The position numbers were made by a program, and so were the translations under genes. Below are positions 1-10,302 of a stretch of 64,000 nucleotides of DNA, piece by piece (the stretch's first letter is position 1; every line of letters starts with the position of its first letter). Origin of the DNA: Nepenthes gracilis (taxonomy: Eukaryota > Streptophyta > Magnoliopsida > Caryophyllales > Nepenthaceae); assembly GCA_033239525.1 (NCBI GenBank), contig BSYO01000013.1, positions 10,812,501 through 10,876,500 of the forward strand, given 5' to 3'. The notes under the pieces are model-generated. The model was not told the origin of the DNA and did no database searches. It saw nothing but the letters and a program-made list of their open reading frames with translations.

Positions 1-734
1 GTTTTCTATCAGCATAACTTTTATGTTTACTTTAGGTCACTCATAATCGATTCCAAATTAACTTGATATTCTCAATAGTCTCTTGTACAATCTTGGTCCC
101 CATAACCTATCTATCTCTAACTTCCTCTCAATTCACGAGTGATCTACAGTTCCTCTTGTCTCACTTGTGATATACATTTTCTCTTTATATAATGTCTCAA
201 ATGCTGTTATCTCTAGACTACCTCAAACATTGTCATACTGAAAATTTTCCTATGATAGGTATGATTCCCATTTGCATCACCTCTCCATCACTAAAATCTT
301 AAGTATATTCTTAGGGTTTGAATTATCATTTCTTTCTATTTATGTGTCTGGTGAAGAAACGTTGTACTGAATTTCAATCTTATCCTCGATTCTTGGTGTA
401 AGCTTCTCCAAAACAGCAAAAAAAATATTGAGCATCTATATAATACAATGGTTGTTCCATGTGTGTGGCTATAATGATCCCAATCATTGCCCTCAATACA
501 TTTTCGTCTATAAATTCAAGTGGATGAATCAAATCTCAATGATATTGAATCAGATCAATATCATGAATAACAAGTTTGATTTATAGGGAGAAGAGAAGGC
601 AAAAATTGAAATAGAATTATCATTTGATTCGTCAATTCTCAATTTCTAAGTATAATTTATGCCGCCTCCTTTTCCTCTCATGGCACTTTTCCATCAGGTT
701 TCTGGGTTTTTTTTTATTATTTCCTTCTTTATTC

Positions 735-765
<31 letters not shown>

Positions 766-2882
766 TATTTTCTATTTTGCTGCTCACACTACCCTCACTG
801 GAAGAACTGCCTTACATAGTCAATTCTAGCTTCGGATCCATTATTTGCATATCCATGGGGGGGAAATATGAGAGGTTCTCGAATGCAATGCACACGAGGA
901 AGAACTACTAGTATTTCTCATCAGCAGTTGTTTTCAGCTTAATTATTATTACAGGAGACACCAGAACTATCCTCCCATCTCGCCAGGTATCACTGCTCGA
1001 TGAGTAAATGGAAGTAGTGAACTGGACAGAATTTGGTGGGACAACTCGATGGGAAAAAATTGTGCTGAACTGTATATCTGGCGGAGGACTACACCCCCAT
1101 GCCATGCCCGTCTCTTGACTGAAAAATTACTTGTGCATGAAACCAAGGCATGTCCAACTACGAATTTCAGAGTTAGTTCCCCCACTAAATAATGTTTGTT
1201 TTCATCAAATCTCTATAGCAATTAGCATACCGAGAATAACAATTCCAACACATCTGCAATATTTGTCTTCAAAATCGATATTTTCTGTACCCCTAAGAAA
1301 AATTTCCAAACTACAAAAAATTTTCTCTACCCGTTCAAGAAATATTTTCAAACTATAAAAATGGCCGATTATTTGGTGATGAGGACAGAGAAAAATGAAG
1401 AAGTCAGATTTAAAAGGGGGAAGTACTGAATGGGGTCATAAACCTGTCTCAAATGGCAAAACAAACGACTATCACCACGATCATCACCAAAGCAAATGTG
1501 CAGTACTTTTCAGCATCACAAACCTATGATACGTACATATTTGATCAGATGAACCTCGATACCATGGACTTCTGCACATCGGAGAATCTGAGGAAGGCAG
1601 ATTACATCACACTCGAGCTATAAAACCACAAAGTCATCAAACTATATAACCACCAAGGAACAAATCTATGTAACCAGTTTCTCGCAGTCAATCAAGATCC
1701 CTTAACTGTGTGAAATCCAGAGTCCTTCACTGGAAGAATGGGAAAAAACAATAATACCTTACTGCGTTGTGCACCAGATGCAAATTGGAGATACGACTTC
1801 ATGGCAGCAGTTTATTCAAATGGGGATCCCTTGTGGAGGAAAATAGCGTAACAAATTTATTGCATTTCATCGCTGATAATTGCACTGGCGCAGAACTAAA
1901 CCAATGTCCGCCAATATAACTTGCAAGCATAATAAAGAGAAATTATGAGTCCGAATTTTCAGATTGGAAGGGCTGCAATCTGAAGATGGTAAAACGAAGC
2001 AACTCAAAAGATGCTTCTTAGATTCAGGCAATCAAACTTGGAAATCATACTCTTGCACTTCATTATTTGCTTATGGCGGAGTTTGTCATGGATATCCATG
2101 TCTCTTACCCCATAAATGTTCATTCCGATTGCATAAGTGCTTAGAATGATTTTGCAAAGAGCAAAAAGACCGTGGTTTCTCCAATTTCCAAGGTGGGAAG
2201 AGTGGTCATAAACGGTATCAACTTCTCAACTAAGCTTTACCAAAGACATAGTTATTCTATGATGGGGATGCCTTGGTGAGGTTCCTCAGGTGCATCCTCT
2301 GTTTCTAAGGAATCTCCAAGGGAAAAGTGCACAATAGTCTCAGTAAGCTTACCCCATTAGAGAGCATGGGGCAGACTGACTCGTCCCGTGGTGAGGATTC
2401 TTACCCTAGGAATTCTTTTTGGTTTCCATGGGTGTCAATCCATTGACACGTGTGTCCTAGATGTCCCATTATTGAGAAAGTTAAAAGGAGGACAGCCAGT
2501 TGGAGGAAGGACATCTGTTTGGCCCTGGCAACAACGTATCCTTCACCAAATCACCCTCCCTATGTACTTCTTGTCTTTGCTATTCAATATTTGGGGTGAT
2601 TATCAAACTTGGAAGCATCTATTGTAGCTTTGCCGAGCATAGACCGATAGGACATGAATGCTTTAAACATCATCTATTTCGTATGGGGAAAGAGGTATTG
2701 CACTCCATGAAAGAACCATCAATCTAAATGAAAAAGAAAAACAGTAATTCATATGGGAAGCCAAAAATAGATATGGGAAACGGGACGAAATTCTTATCAT
2801 GCAAAAAAACTAACACTTATCTACTGCTCATAACATCGTAGACAATATGAGAGTCGTAATGAGTACCTATCTATCTACAACA
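1..2882. other. Left flank, no gene recognised
   Basis: No open frame here resembles a known protein on either strand. The frame at 624-911 is driven by an ATT microsatellite read as poly-Tyr. The stretch 1960-2700 has a more balanced base composition than its surroundings and could be untranslated or intronic sequence of a neighbouring transcript, but no splice-consistent coding path was found. The part just left of 2883 is the 3' flank of the minus-strand LON-domain gene. Confidence 0.5.
735..766. repeat. (ATT)n microsatellite
   Basis: About ten uninterrupted ATT units are visible. Confidence 0.9.
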
Positions 2883-3725
2883 TCACGAAGAAGGGAACAC
2901 ATCTTTAACCGCCGAAGCAGCACTCAAATAATTGAGCGTATTCCTGAGCGTTTCCTTCTCTCTCCTCAACCTCGCCGCCGTATCCTCTAACTCGAGCAGT
3001 GCCTGCTGCTCCCGGGGCGCCCCCTCGAAAGTGCTACCGACGAAGAAAGAAAACGGCGTCGGGAACAAATTTCTCCTCAAATCCCCAATCTCCTTTTCCG
3101 GCTTCCCATTCAGCCTGTTACTCAACCTAATGACATCCCTCATGTACCCCTCCACCTCCGTCGCCAGGTCATCCAAATCCTCCGGAGCGCCGTCCCCGGA
3201 CGGCTTATCCTCCAGCCAAGAAACGGCGGCAACCAAGTAGGGCTTGGTCCTAACAATCTGCGAGATTCGAAACCGCTCCTGCCCCTTGCAGATAAGGAAG
3301 AACCGGTCGTCGACGAGGCGCTCGTGCTTGACAATCTCGCCGACGCAGCCTACGTCGGCAGTGCCGGAAAGAGAGTCGGTGTAGATGACGCCGAAGCGCA
3401 GGTCGGTGTGGAGGAGGGTGTGCATCATGATCCGGTACCGGAACTCGAAGATTTGCAGAGGGAGGATTGCGCCCGGGAAGAGGACTAGCGGGAGTGGGAA
3501 GAGTGGCAGCTCCAGGACGTCGTCGTTCGTTTTCGGCGAGTTCATGTTGTTATTGTGGTGCTTTTCAGGTAACGAAGAGGCGGAGCATCGGATATTGCGA
3601 AGTTTTCGGCGGCCAATACGGCGGACAGAGTGGAGAGAAGAGGGTGGTTGACTAGAGATAGGGTTTAATGAGGATTTGAGGGTGAAGTTGGAAGAAGTAG
3701 AAGATAAGAGCTGAGGGAGAGCCAT
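2883..3725 (-). CDS. LON-domain protein, probably plastid-targeted (no ATPase or protease domain)
   Basis: The single-exon product is 280 aa, ending in TGA at 2883-2885. I chose the ATG at 3723-3725 over the in-frame one at 3758 because it opens a typical transit peptide: residues 1-50 are rich in Ser and basic residues and poor in acidic ones. The LON substrate-binding domain runs from about residue 70 (ELPLFPLPLVLFPG, then LPLQIFEFRYR) to about 210. A charged, coiled-coil-like tail follows (ALLELEDTAARLRREKETL). There is no AAA+ ATPase and no Ser-Lys protease domain. This is the layout of the short plant 'Lon substrate-binding domain' proteins, whose biochemical role is not settled; binding of substrates or partners in the chloroplast is an inference. 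It is the only intact cellular gene here. Its coding GC is clearly higher than the flanks and no frameshift is visible. Confidence 0.9.
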   Translation of the reverse strand: MALPQLLSSTSSNFTLKSSLNPISSQPPSSLHSVRRIGRRKLRNIRCSASSLPEKHHNNNMNSPKTNDDVLELPLFPLPLVLFPGAILPLQIFEFRYRIMMHTLLHTDLRFGVIYTDSLSGTADVGCVGEIVKHERLVDDRFFLICKGQERFRISQIVRTKPYLVAAVSWLEDKPSGDGAPEDLDDLATEVEGYMRDVIRLSNRLNGKPEKEIGDLRRNLFPTPFSFFVGSTFEGAPREQQALLELEDTAARLRREKETLRNTLNYLSAASAVKDVFPSS

Positions 3726-4173
3726 TGTTTTCACAGTAGAGATCGGGGGGTGGAGCACGGAAGAAGATGATCGAGGTGATTATGGTTGCACAGACTGAAG
3801 GAAAAGAACAGAAAACAGAAAATGAGAGGAATTGGTGAAGAATGGCATTTTCCGGATGGTGGAAAGTGCCATTTTTTTTTTCCCCAAAGAGAAGAATTGG
3901 ACTGGTGGGATAAATTCGGCGGCTCGTTGAGGGAGAGAGAGAGGCTGGATTAGTTGAGTTGTGGTGGAACTTCATTTTGGATATTGGATATGGTTTCGGA
4001 CGTTCCCACGTGCGAGGGTGGTGGATGATATTTGGCACGTGCTACTGCGTTTTTCGAATGACATGCTTTTCTCAATTCTTAATTAGAAATAAATCAGTAA
4101 CTAAAAATCACACCCGCGCCATGTGGCCTAAATTATTGTTCTACTTTTTTGTGAAGGTAAGTTTTTGGAAAGA
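3726..4173 (-). promoter_or_regulatory. Upstream region of the LON-domain gene
   Basis: Probable 5' UTR and promoter of the minus-strand gene. No convincing TATA box was found. The sequence CACGTG (G-box core) lies near 4007-4012 and a second CACGTG near 4036-4041, both within about 320 bp of the ATG. G-boxes are common in light- or stress-responsive plant promoters, but no regulatory role is shown. The ~930-bp repeat begins at 4174, so the unduplicated promoter is short. Confidence 0.35.
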
Positions 4174-5101
4174 AGGAGGAACAGAAATGAAAGAAGAACA
4201 AATGTGGAAGAGAATTTTTATGTGCGCTCTCTCTCTCTGTCTATCTCTTCTGTGTGGAGAGAATTTTCATTAAATTCCAATATATATATACAATTGGATG
4301 AGATGGCCAACAAACAAAGTATCAGCTAAATTAACTTTACAATAAATCAGTGTAGATCAATTTTCCGGCTCATATCTTGGAAGGGTGGTGTTGTCTCTTG
4401 CCATTGTCTTCATGATCCTTAGTAGTGGAGTTGTGTGTGGCAATATTTCCCAGAAGATGGAGAATAGATATTATTTATATGTTAGATAAAAAATGAGTGT
4501 AAAATCGAAAATGGTAGTGCTTTTGTAATAATATCAGTTAATTAAAATTGATTGGAAACATGTGCAGTTTAAATAAAAGATTTTTAAATTTTATTTATTG
4601 TAAAATTAACATCTAACACAATATATTTGATACATTCATAAAAAATAAAATTAACTGCAATATATAAAACAACTTGATTATCATAATGTAAAAGTATCGC
4701 ATACATACGGAAAATATAAAAACCATAAAGACTGTAGTACAATCAAGTTTATAACAAGTGTATGCCATATCTTGATACTCGACTTTAGTAGATGGCTAAA
4801 AAATCATAGATTGTTCTTTAGATTTTTATAATATAAGAGAATAATTCTATAAAACACAATAAAAGAAGTAATAGGCCATCGAGCCTTAGGATAAGTAACC
4901 TAATATAAATCACAACGTGCTAGAAGCTATAGGCTAGATGAAGTGGAAAATAAAACTCCTTAACTAGGGGTTACTTTGATAAATTTATGGGCAATTGCTA
5001 AAGTGTCCACTAGCTAAATACTATATATTGACTTAAATTCTAAATGAAGTAACTGATATTCAGTTTGGTAATAGTAAGATACAAGAGTCACCCAACAATT
5101 C
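4174..5101. repeat. Left copy of ~930-bp direct repeat flanking a retroelement block
   Basis: Colinear with 10302-11242 from the first bases (AGGAGGAACAGAAATG) to the last (CACCCAACAATTC). By eye there are about 20 single-base differences over some 915 aligned bases, mostly transitions, plus a shorter TA run (11 versus 23 bp). It is AT-rich and has no recognisable gene. It does not start TG or end CA and has no primer-binding site or polypurine tract beside it, so it does not look like an LTR. Confidence 0.9.
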
Positions 5102-5840
5102 TGAAAAAGCACGTTTCGGTGCTACCGTGTTTCGACCCCGTTAAATATATAGCGGAAGCAATAAAATAAATTAATTAAATTAAATATCCGATACACGTAA
5201 GGGATATTTAACTCTACAGATGATACTGGAATTAATAAGGGTGCACAACATAAACAACAATAAGCAATAATAATAAAGATCCGATTTTTTGTTCGATACC
5301 TATCCTTCGAGAAAAACTTCGGCTTCAACGGCCGGGAAGCAATGCACTATGAAAATCAACTTACGGCCGTCAAAGCAGAACGACCGCTAACCTAGCCGAC
5401 TTACTCCCGACACCGTGATCCCTACCAAGGAACTCCTTGGATTTGCTCAAGTGGTAACCGACACCTTTAGGTTCTTTCAAGCCAATCTTCCTCTCGTGCC
5501 ACTTGAATTGCCAATCACGAACGGATCTTTCAACGCACCAACGTCTCCAACGAAGGTAGAAGGATGAAAGCTTTAATGGTGAAAGAAATAGAAAAAGCAA
5601 AGAGAAAACCTTAGAACATGGATCAAAGTTGTAGCTTTTGGTTTTCTCAAAAGGAACAATCACAATGGAGCACAAGAGCCTGACTTCAAAGAGACGAAAA
5701 TATTAATAGGGTTTGAAAAAGTCCATATAATTTGCCACGTAAAAGCCGACGAAAACGGACGAGGCATGGGCGCCGAACACAAGCAAGTGTGGGGCCTTAT
5801 ACGGCAGTTCGCTGACTTACAACGCACAACCACGCTCGCA
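5102..5840 (-). mobile_element. LTR fragment, minus orientation (3' end of an LTR)
   Basis: Read on the minus strand, this ends ...GTGCTTTTTCA at 5102, a canonical LTR 3' terminus, after a TTGCTTCCGC stretch typical of plant LTR U5 regions. It resembles 43967-44886, also on minus: both share the block reading CATTATGAAAATCAACTTA or close to it, then CTAACC-AGCCGACTTACTCCCG, then GGAACTC-TTGGATTTGC. The LTR start is not recognisable and the right limit is approximate, because copia gag homology begins near 5880. The frame at 5370-5675 lies inside this LTR and is not taken as a gene. Confidence 0.6.
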
Positions 5841-5879
5841 GAGAAACGAATGCCGGACGCTTGGGGAAAAGCCGAGCTT

Positions 5880-6440
5880 TCGCTTTCTAAGTCGTGGGAA
5901 TAACAAAATTTATCACTTGATGAAGCCGAACATATCCATTACAAGGACGGATCATCTGGTGTGGACCACCCGAATGAATTTCGGGGTTGTGTGGACCGAC
6001 TGACGTGGCATGGGTATTAAGTTCGAGGATGAGGTGTTGGGACTGACTGTTTCTAGCAACCCTCCCGACTCTCGGGAGACCATGAGGGTCAACATCGCCA
6101 ATACAGCTCCAAACAGCGTGGTGAGTTTAGAGATGGTCAAAGGAGCTGTGCTAAACGAGGAGGTGCGACGGCGTTCTCAGGGAACGACGACCTCTCAGCA
6201 ATCCGAGGTCCTTGTCACCGAGTCAAGGAAGAAGCCGAGGACGTGGCCAAAAGTCTCAAGACAGAGGGCGAGTAAGTCACGTTCTCGGTATCAAGATATG
6301 GAGTGCCATCATCAGGCAAGAAGGGCCACATCAAGAAATTTTGTTATAAATGGAAGCGTGAGAACGCTCGGAGGAGATAGGGGCATAAAGACGCGGCGAG
6401 AAGAGTCCTCGGTCTCTCGTCCACAGCGGTGACCTCCTTT
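5880..6440 (+). pseudogene. Ty1/copia gag remnant
   Basis: Gag of a Ty1/copia element, which in intact form makes the cytoplasmic virus-like particle around element RNA. The clearest stretch (6010-6210) has GIKFEDEVLGLTVSSNPPDS, then EMVKGAVLNEEVRRRSQG and SEVLVTESR, a pattern standard for plant copia gag just before the zinc knuckle. The knuckle region (MECHHQARRATSRNF, near 6300) is frame-shifted and lacks the intact CCHC. Weaker homology reaches back to about 5880, where the minus-strand LTR fragment replaces the N-terminal part. It is broken and non-functional. Confidence 0.75.
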
Positions 6441-6589
6441 TTGGCTTGCGAATCAAGACTCTGTGAGCGTGGCCGAGCAAGCCTCCGACCGGGTGGTGGA
6501 TTTCGCGCATCTATCCACGTAACTCCGTGAGAGAGTTATTCTCTACTTATACTCCCCCGCGCCAGGAGTATTGAATATGGGCAACTCGA

Positions 6590-7610
6590 GACGCCCAAGA
6601 TTATGGACGAGGAGACATCTCCTTGTTAACCAACACTGGTGCCCGGCTGATTTTGAGGGACGTCCGACACGTTCCAAATATTCGCATGAATATCCTTTTT
6701 GGGGACTACCAACGATGAAGGCTACCTCATTGCGGCGTCTTTTGTGACGATAGTTTCAAGTCAAGAAGGGCTCGATGGTGGTGCCCGAGGAGTAAAGGCT
6801 CGTGCCTTTACACCGTGAATGCCGGGCCGAGGTAGCAGAGGTGAATGCTATGTGGAGTGTGGAGTCCCTCGGCCTCGGTGGCATAAAAGACTCGGACACA
6901 TGAGCATGTGTGGTATGAGTCATCTCGCGAAGAAGGGTCTCATTCCAGAGATGGATGGAGAAATGCCGAGGACTTGCCCTCACCGCATGACGGGGAAGCA
7001 ACAAAGGGTCTCCTTTTCAGGAGACGCATCTTCCAAGAGGTCCAAGATCTTAGAACTCGTCCACACAGACGTGTGTGGGCCTCTACCGGAGAAGTCTTTT
7101 GGAGGTGCACAATACTTTCTGACCTTCATTGACGATTGTTCAAGGAAGCCGGGTGTTCCCGTTGAAAACTAAGGACCGAGGTCATGGAACCTTGAGCAGA
7201 TTCCATGCGCTCGTTGAGCGAGAAACCGAAGAGGTTAAAGGTCGTGCGGAGCGACAACGGCCGGTGTGAGTTCATTGGAACGTTTGATGCCTATTGCAAA
7301 ACTCTCAGATCAAACATCGAAGACTCCACCCAAGACGCCAGAATCGAATGGCGAGCCGAGAGGATGAATCGCACTCGATGGAAAGGGTCAGTGCATGTTG
7401 TCATGGCAAAGCTTCCGGATCCTTTTGGGCCGAGGCCTTGAAGACGGCCGCCCACGTGATCAACCGGTCGCCTTGTAAGCCTCGGATGGGGAAGTTCCAG
7501 AGCGGATTTGGACCAGGAAGAGAACCACCACAATCATCTCGTGACTTTTGGTCAGAAGCCTTTATTCATGTTCCAAGAGATAAGAGATCCAAGCTTTGAG
7601 CCAAAAACCA
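6590..7610 (+). pseudogene. Ty1/copia protease/pre-integrase/integrase remnant
   Basis: Domain order is that of copia pol. RDVRHVPNIRMNIL near 6660-6700 marks the end of the protease and the start of the GAG-pre-integrase domain. The zinc-binding part of integrase has WHKRLGHMSMCGMSHLAKKG near 6880-6940. The catalytic core follows: HTDVCGPLPEKSFGG and FLTFIDDCSRK (7060-7150), VVRSDNGRCEFIGTF (7240-7285), a degraded active-site Glu region around 7340-7370, and FWAEALKTAAHVINRSPC (7425-7480). The reading frame changes at least four times, so no integrase can be made. Confidence 0.8.
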
Positions 7611-7989
7611 TGCAATGTGTCTTTCTCGGGCTATGGCGAGGATGAGTTTGGGTTCGATTGATGACCCAAAGGAAAAGAAGTCGGGGTACGGTCCCAAGAC
7701 GTGATTTTCGTTGAGGACGAGACCATAGAGGATTTTGGGAAAGAGTTGAAGTCTCTACCCAACACTTCCTTGGGACGTAAGAGAAGAGAAAGTGATAGTG
7801 TCCGGCCACGCACGTCTCAAGGCCCGACGCCGTGACTAATAGTTGTTGCCAACCGTGATCAAGGCGATTCTGCCTCGGGATCGTTCAAGATTTTCCTCAA
7901 GTGGATGAGGAGGCCCCGTGAGATCGGTCGTCAGCCGAGACGCCGTCTCGTCCGCCTTCTAGCAAGTGAGTACGTCCTCCTCACCGATG

Positions 7990-8900
7990 CCGGAGAAACC
8001 GTGAGGATTTTGGCGAGGCTATGTGTAGCGCTCAGAAGGATAAATGGTTTGAGGCCATGGAAGAAGAAATGGCCTCACTTCATGAGAACTATACCTTTGA
8101 GCTAGCCAAGCTGCCTAAGGGGAAGAAAGCCCTAAAGAACAAATGGGTCTTCCGGCTGAAGGCGACCGAGGACCTGAGCGCCCCGAGACACAAGGCACGA
8201 CTTGTGGTCAAGGAATTTGGTCAACAAAAGGGTGTTGACTTTGGTGAAATTTTTGCGCCCAGAAGAAGATGTCTCTGTTCGTGTAGTGCTCGGATCGGGC
8301 AAGAAGCAGCTGATTGGACCTAGAGATTGAGCAACTGGATGTCCGGACAGCCTTTTCTCCATGGAGATCTAGAGGAAGAGATCTACATGGAGCAACCAGA
8401 TGGCTTTGAAGTTAAAGGAAAGGAGGGATTGGTTTGTCGTTTGAAGAAGAGCTTTTATGGGCTGAAACAAGCTCCGAAACAGTGGTATCGAAAGTTTGAG
8501 TCTGTTATGGTCAGACAATGATACCATAAGACTTCTTCGGACCACTGTGTCTTTGTGCAGAAGTTCTTGGAAAACGATTTCGTCATCCTTCTCCTTTATA
8601 TGGACGACATCTTGGTTGTCGGACAAAATAGTGCTCTGATCAAGGAGTCAAGAAGCAACTCTGGTGTCTTTCGCCATGAAAGATCTCGGACCGCGAAACA
8701 GACTGGGATCGGGAATTTCGCGACCGAGAGGGCAAGAAGCTTTGGCTGTCCCCGGGAAGGCTATATTGAAAAGGTGCTTGAGATTCAGCATGGAAGGGTC
8801 CAAGCCTCGGCCACCCTTTAGCCAACCATTTTAAGTCGAAGAACAAGCAGTGTCCGTCCTCGGACACCGAGAAGGCGCGCATGAGTAAGATTCCTTACTC
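7990..8900 (+). pseudogene. Ty1/copia reverse transcriptase remnant
   Basis: A copia-type (RVT_2) reverse transcriptase in at least three frames. It includes KWFEAMEEEMASLHENYTFE, KKALKNKWVFRLK and HKARLVVKEFGQQKGVDFGE (8040-8260), FLHGDLEEEIYMEQPDGF and KKSFYGLKQAPKQWYRKF (8345-8500), and the catalytic box YMDDILVVGQN (8596-8630), in which the two Asp are kept. The LTR on its right is in the same orientation, which supports one element. Frameshifts and stops prevent expression. Confidence 0.85.
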
Positions 8901-8979
8901 GTCGGCCGTTAGCGCCTTTATGACGCGGCCGTGTGTACGCTGGCCGACATTGCTCATACGGCTGGCCTTGTGAGCGATT

Positions 8980-9600
8980 CCTCTCAAACCCGTGTATGGA
9001 GCATTGGTCGGCGGTGAAGTGGATCTTCGATATCTTCGCAGGACCTCCAAGACGGTTTGCGGTTTGAAATGAAAAGCCTCGCCTAATTGCGTACACGGAC
9101 GCAGATATGGTAGGGGACGTTGATTCTCAAATCAACGTCCAGGATACTTGGTGAAATTCATGGAGGGGCGGTCTCCGCGCGCCCAAGTTACGAGAGCAAG
9201 GCCGCTCTTCCACGACGGAAGCAGAGTTCATTACCGTGACCGAGGCCTGTAAAGAGATGCTTTGGATGAAGAGGTTTGTCCAAGAGTTGGGTCTAAGGCA
9301 TGAGACGTACGAGGTCCTTTGTGATAGTCAAAGTGCCATTCACTTGTGTAAAAACTCCTCATTCCATTCTCGGTCAAAACATATTGATGTGCGATATCAT
9401 TGGGTGAGAGATGTTTTTGATGATGGGCAGCTATCAATTGGGAAAGTTCGGTCAGAAGAAAATGTCTCTGACATGTTGACCAAGATTTTGCCAAAGGGGA
9501 AGCTAGAAGCTTGTTGTGACATTGGTCTAACTAACTTCTTTTCGGTTGTGGGAAGTTTGTGGGTCACTCCCGAGTGGCATGATGTCCATGGACTCCATTG
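8980..9600 (+). pseudogene. Ty1/copia RNase H remnant and pol C-terminus
   Basis: The RNase H domain that would remove RNA from the RNA-DNA hybrid during reverse transcription. The best-kept part (9236-9540) reads TEACKEMLWMKRFVQELGL, then LCDSQSAIHLCKNSSFHSRS, HIDVRYHWVRDVF and NVSDMLTKILPKGK, ending in the WHDVHGLHWKN-type tail that in plant copia elements overlaps the polypurine tract. The N-terminal half (8980-9230) is frame-shifted. This is the longest uninterrupted frame in the copia element, but it is open only because it runs on into the LTR to 9691. Confidence 0.8.
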
Positions 9601-9618
9601 GAAGAATGGACGAGGACT
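9600..9618 (+). other. Probable polypurine tract of the copia element
   Basis: GGAAGAATGGACGAGGA lies where the usual plant copia tract (TGGAAGGGGGGAGATTG-like) sits, directly after the WHDVHGLHWK-type codons and just before the first TG of the presumed LTR. It is degraded by pyrimidine substitutions. Confidence 0.45.
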
Positions 9619-10302
9619 TGTATTGAAGTGTCAAGTTCGAGAGGACTTGTGGATGAGGATTCTTCAGCGTCATGTCCGAGCGGTTCTTTGAGGACGAGGA
9701 CGAAGAGTCTAGAATCGTAGGCGTTGACTCTATCAACGTAGGCCTGCAAGTGGCCGTTTTTGCAGGTGGGTTGGTCACCCACTCTGATTGGATGTTGCAG
9801 CGGCTACAACTTCCCGATGACTGGCCTGCCGTCTGACACGCCAAGCATGCGCCTGTCATGGCAGGCCTAGGGCGTAGGTCTGGAGACCTACGCCCAGTAG
9901 GGTGGGCGGACACGCCACCTTTTGTATATATAAAGAAGCTTGTTGCCCTTGCTGAAGTGTGTATTAGAGCTGGGACATCCTGAGTTCTAAGAGCCTTGAG
10001 AGAGCTGTGGGCAAGCTTTGTTGTAAAGATAGAGTGAGATACACTTTGAGAGAGAAAGGTTGTATACTTGAGATTGTTTTCTTTCGTTAGAGTTTGAGTA
10101 GCCAACACTTGTAAACAATTCTCTTATAGTACATTTCTTCGTGATTTTTCCCTTGGTTTAAGAAGGGTTTTCCACGTTAAAATTCGTGTGTTCTCTTTTG
10201 TTCTCTATCCTTACTTTCCTTGCCGTCCGAGAGCTCCTCTCTGTGTGCTGTCCGAGAACTCTGTCCGCTCGGTCACCGTGCAGTCCGAGTGTTTCCCCAA
10301 CA
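9619..10302 (+). mobile_element. 3' LTR of the Ty1/copia element
   Basis: Starts TGTATTGAAG after the presumed polypurine tract and ends GTTTCCCCAACA, a common plant copia LTR end. A TATA box (TATATATAAA, 9925-9934) is followed by a U5-like region with TTCTTCGTGATTTTTCCCTT and AAGAAGGGTTTTCCACGT. Upstream of the TATA box is a strong hairpin (9870-9895). No matching 5' LTR exists, so the length (~684 bp) rests on one copy. The right end abuts the second ~930-bp repeat at once. Confidence 0.65.
9870..9895. repeat. Perfect 12-bp inverted repeat in the copia LTR
   Basis: GGGCGTAGGTCT and its exact reverse complement AGACCTACGCCC are separated by two bases. Just outside, GGCCTGCC (from about 9824) pairs with GGCAGGCC (from about 9860), so the U3 region upstream of the TATA box can form nested hairpins. 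Confidence 0.9.

Larger units (their letters stand above)
5102..10302. mobile_element. Composite retroelement block inside the ~930-bp repeats
   Basis: Two pieces: a minus-strand LTR fragment on the left and a plus-strand Ty1/copia element, 5'-truncated but with its 3' LTR, on the right. Both outer ends are LTR 3' termini (TGAAAAAG on the left in reverse, CCCCAACA on the right). No target duplication shorter than the ~930-bp repeat is visible. The copia order is gag, pre-integrase, integrase, reverse transcriptase, RNase H, polypurine tract and LTR. Confidence 0.75.

Noticed and set aside
624..911. 95-codon frame with a poly-Tyr run
   Set aside because: The frame stays open because of an ATT microsatellite; no homology.
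5370..5675. 101-codon minus frame
   Set aside because: Lies within an LTR fragment whose relative at 43967-44886 has no equivalent frame.
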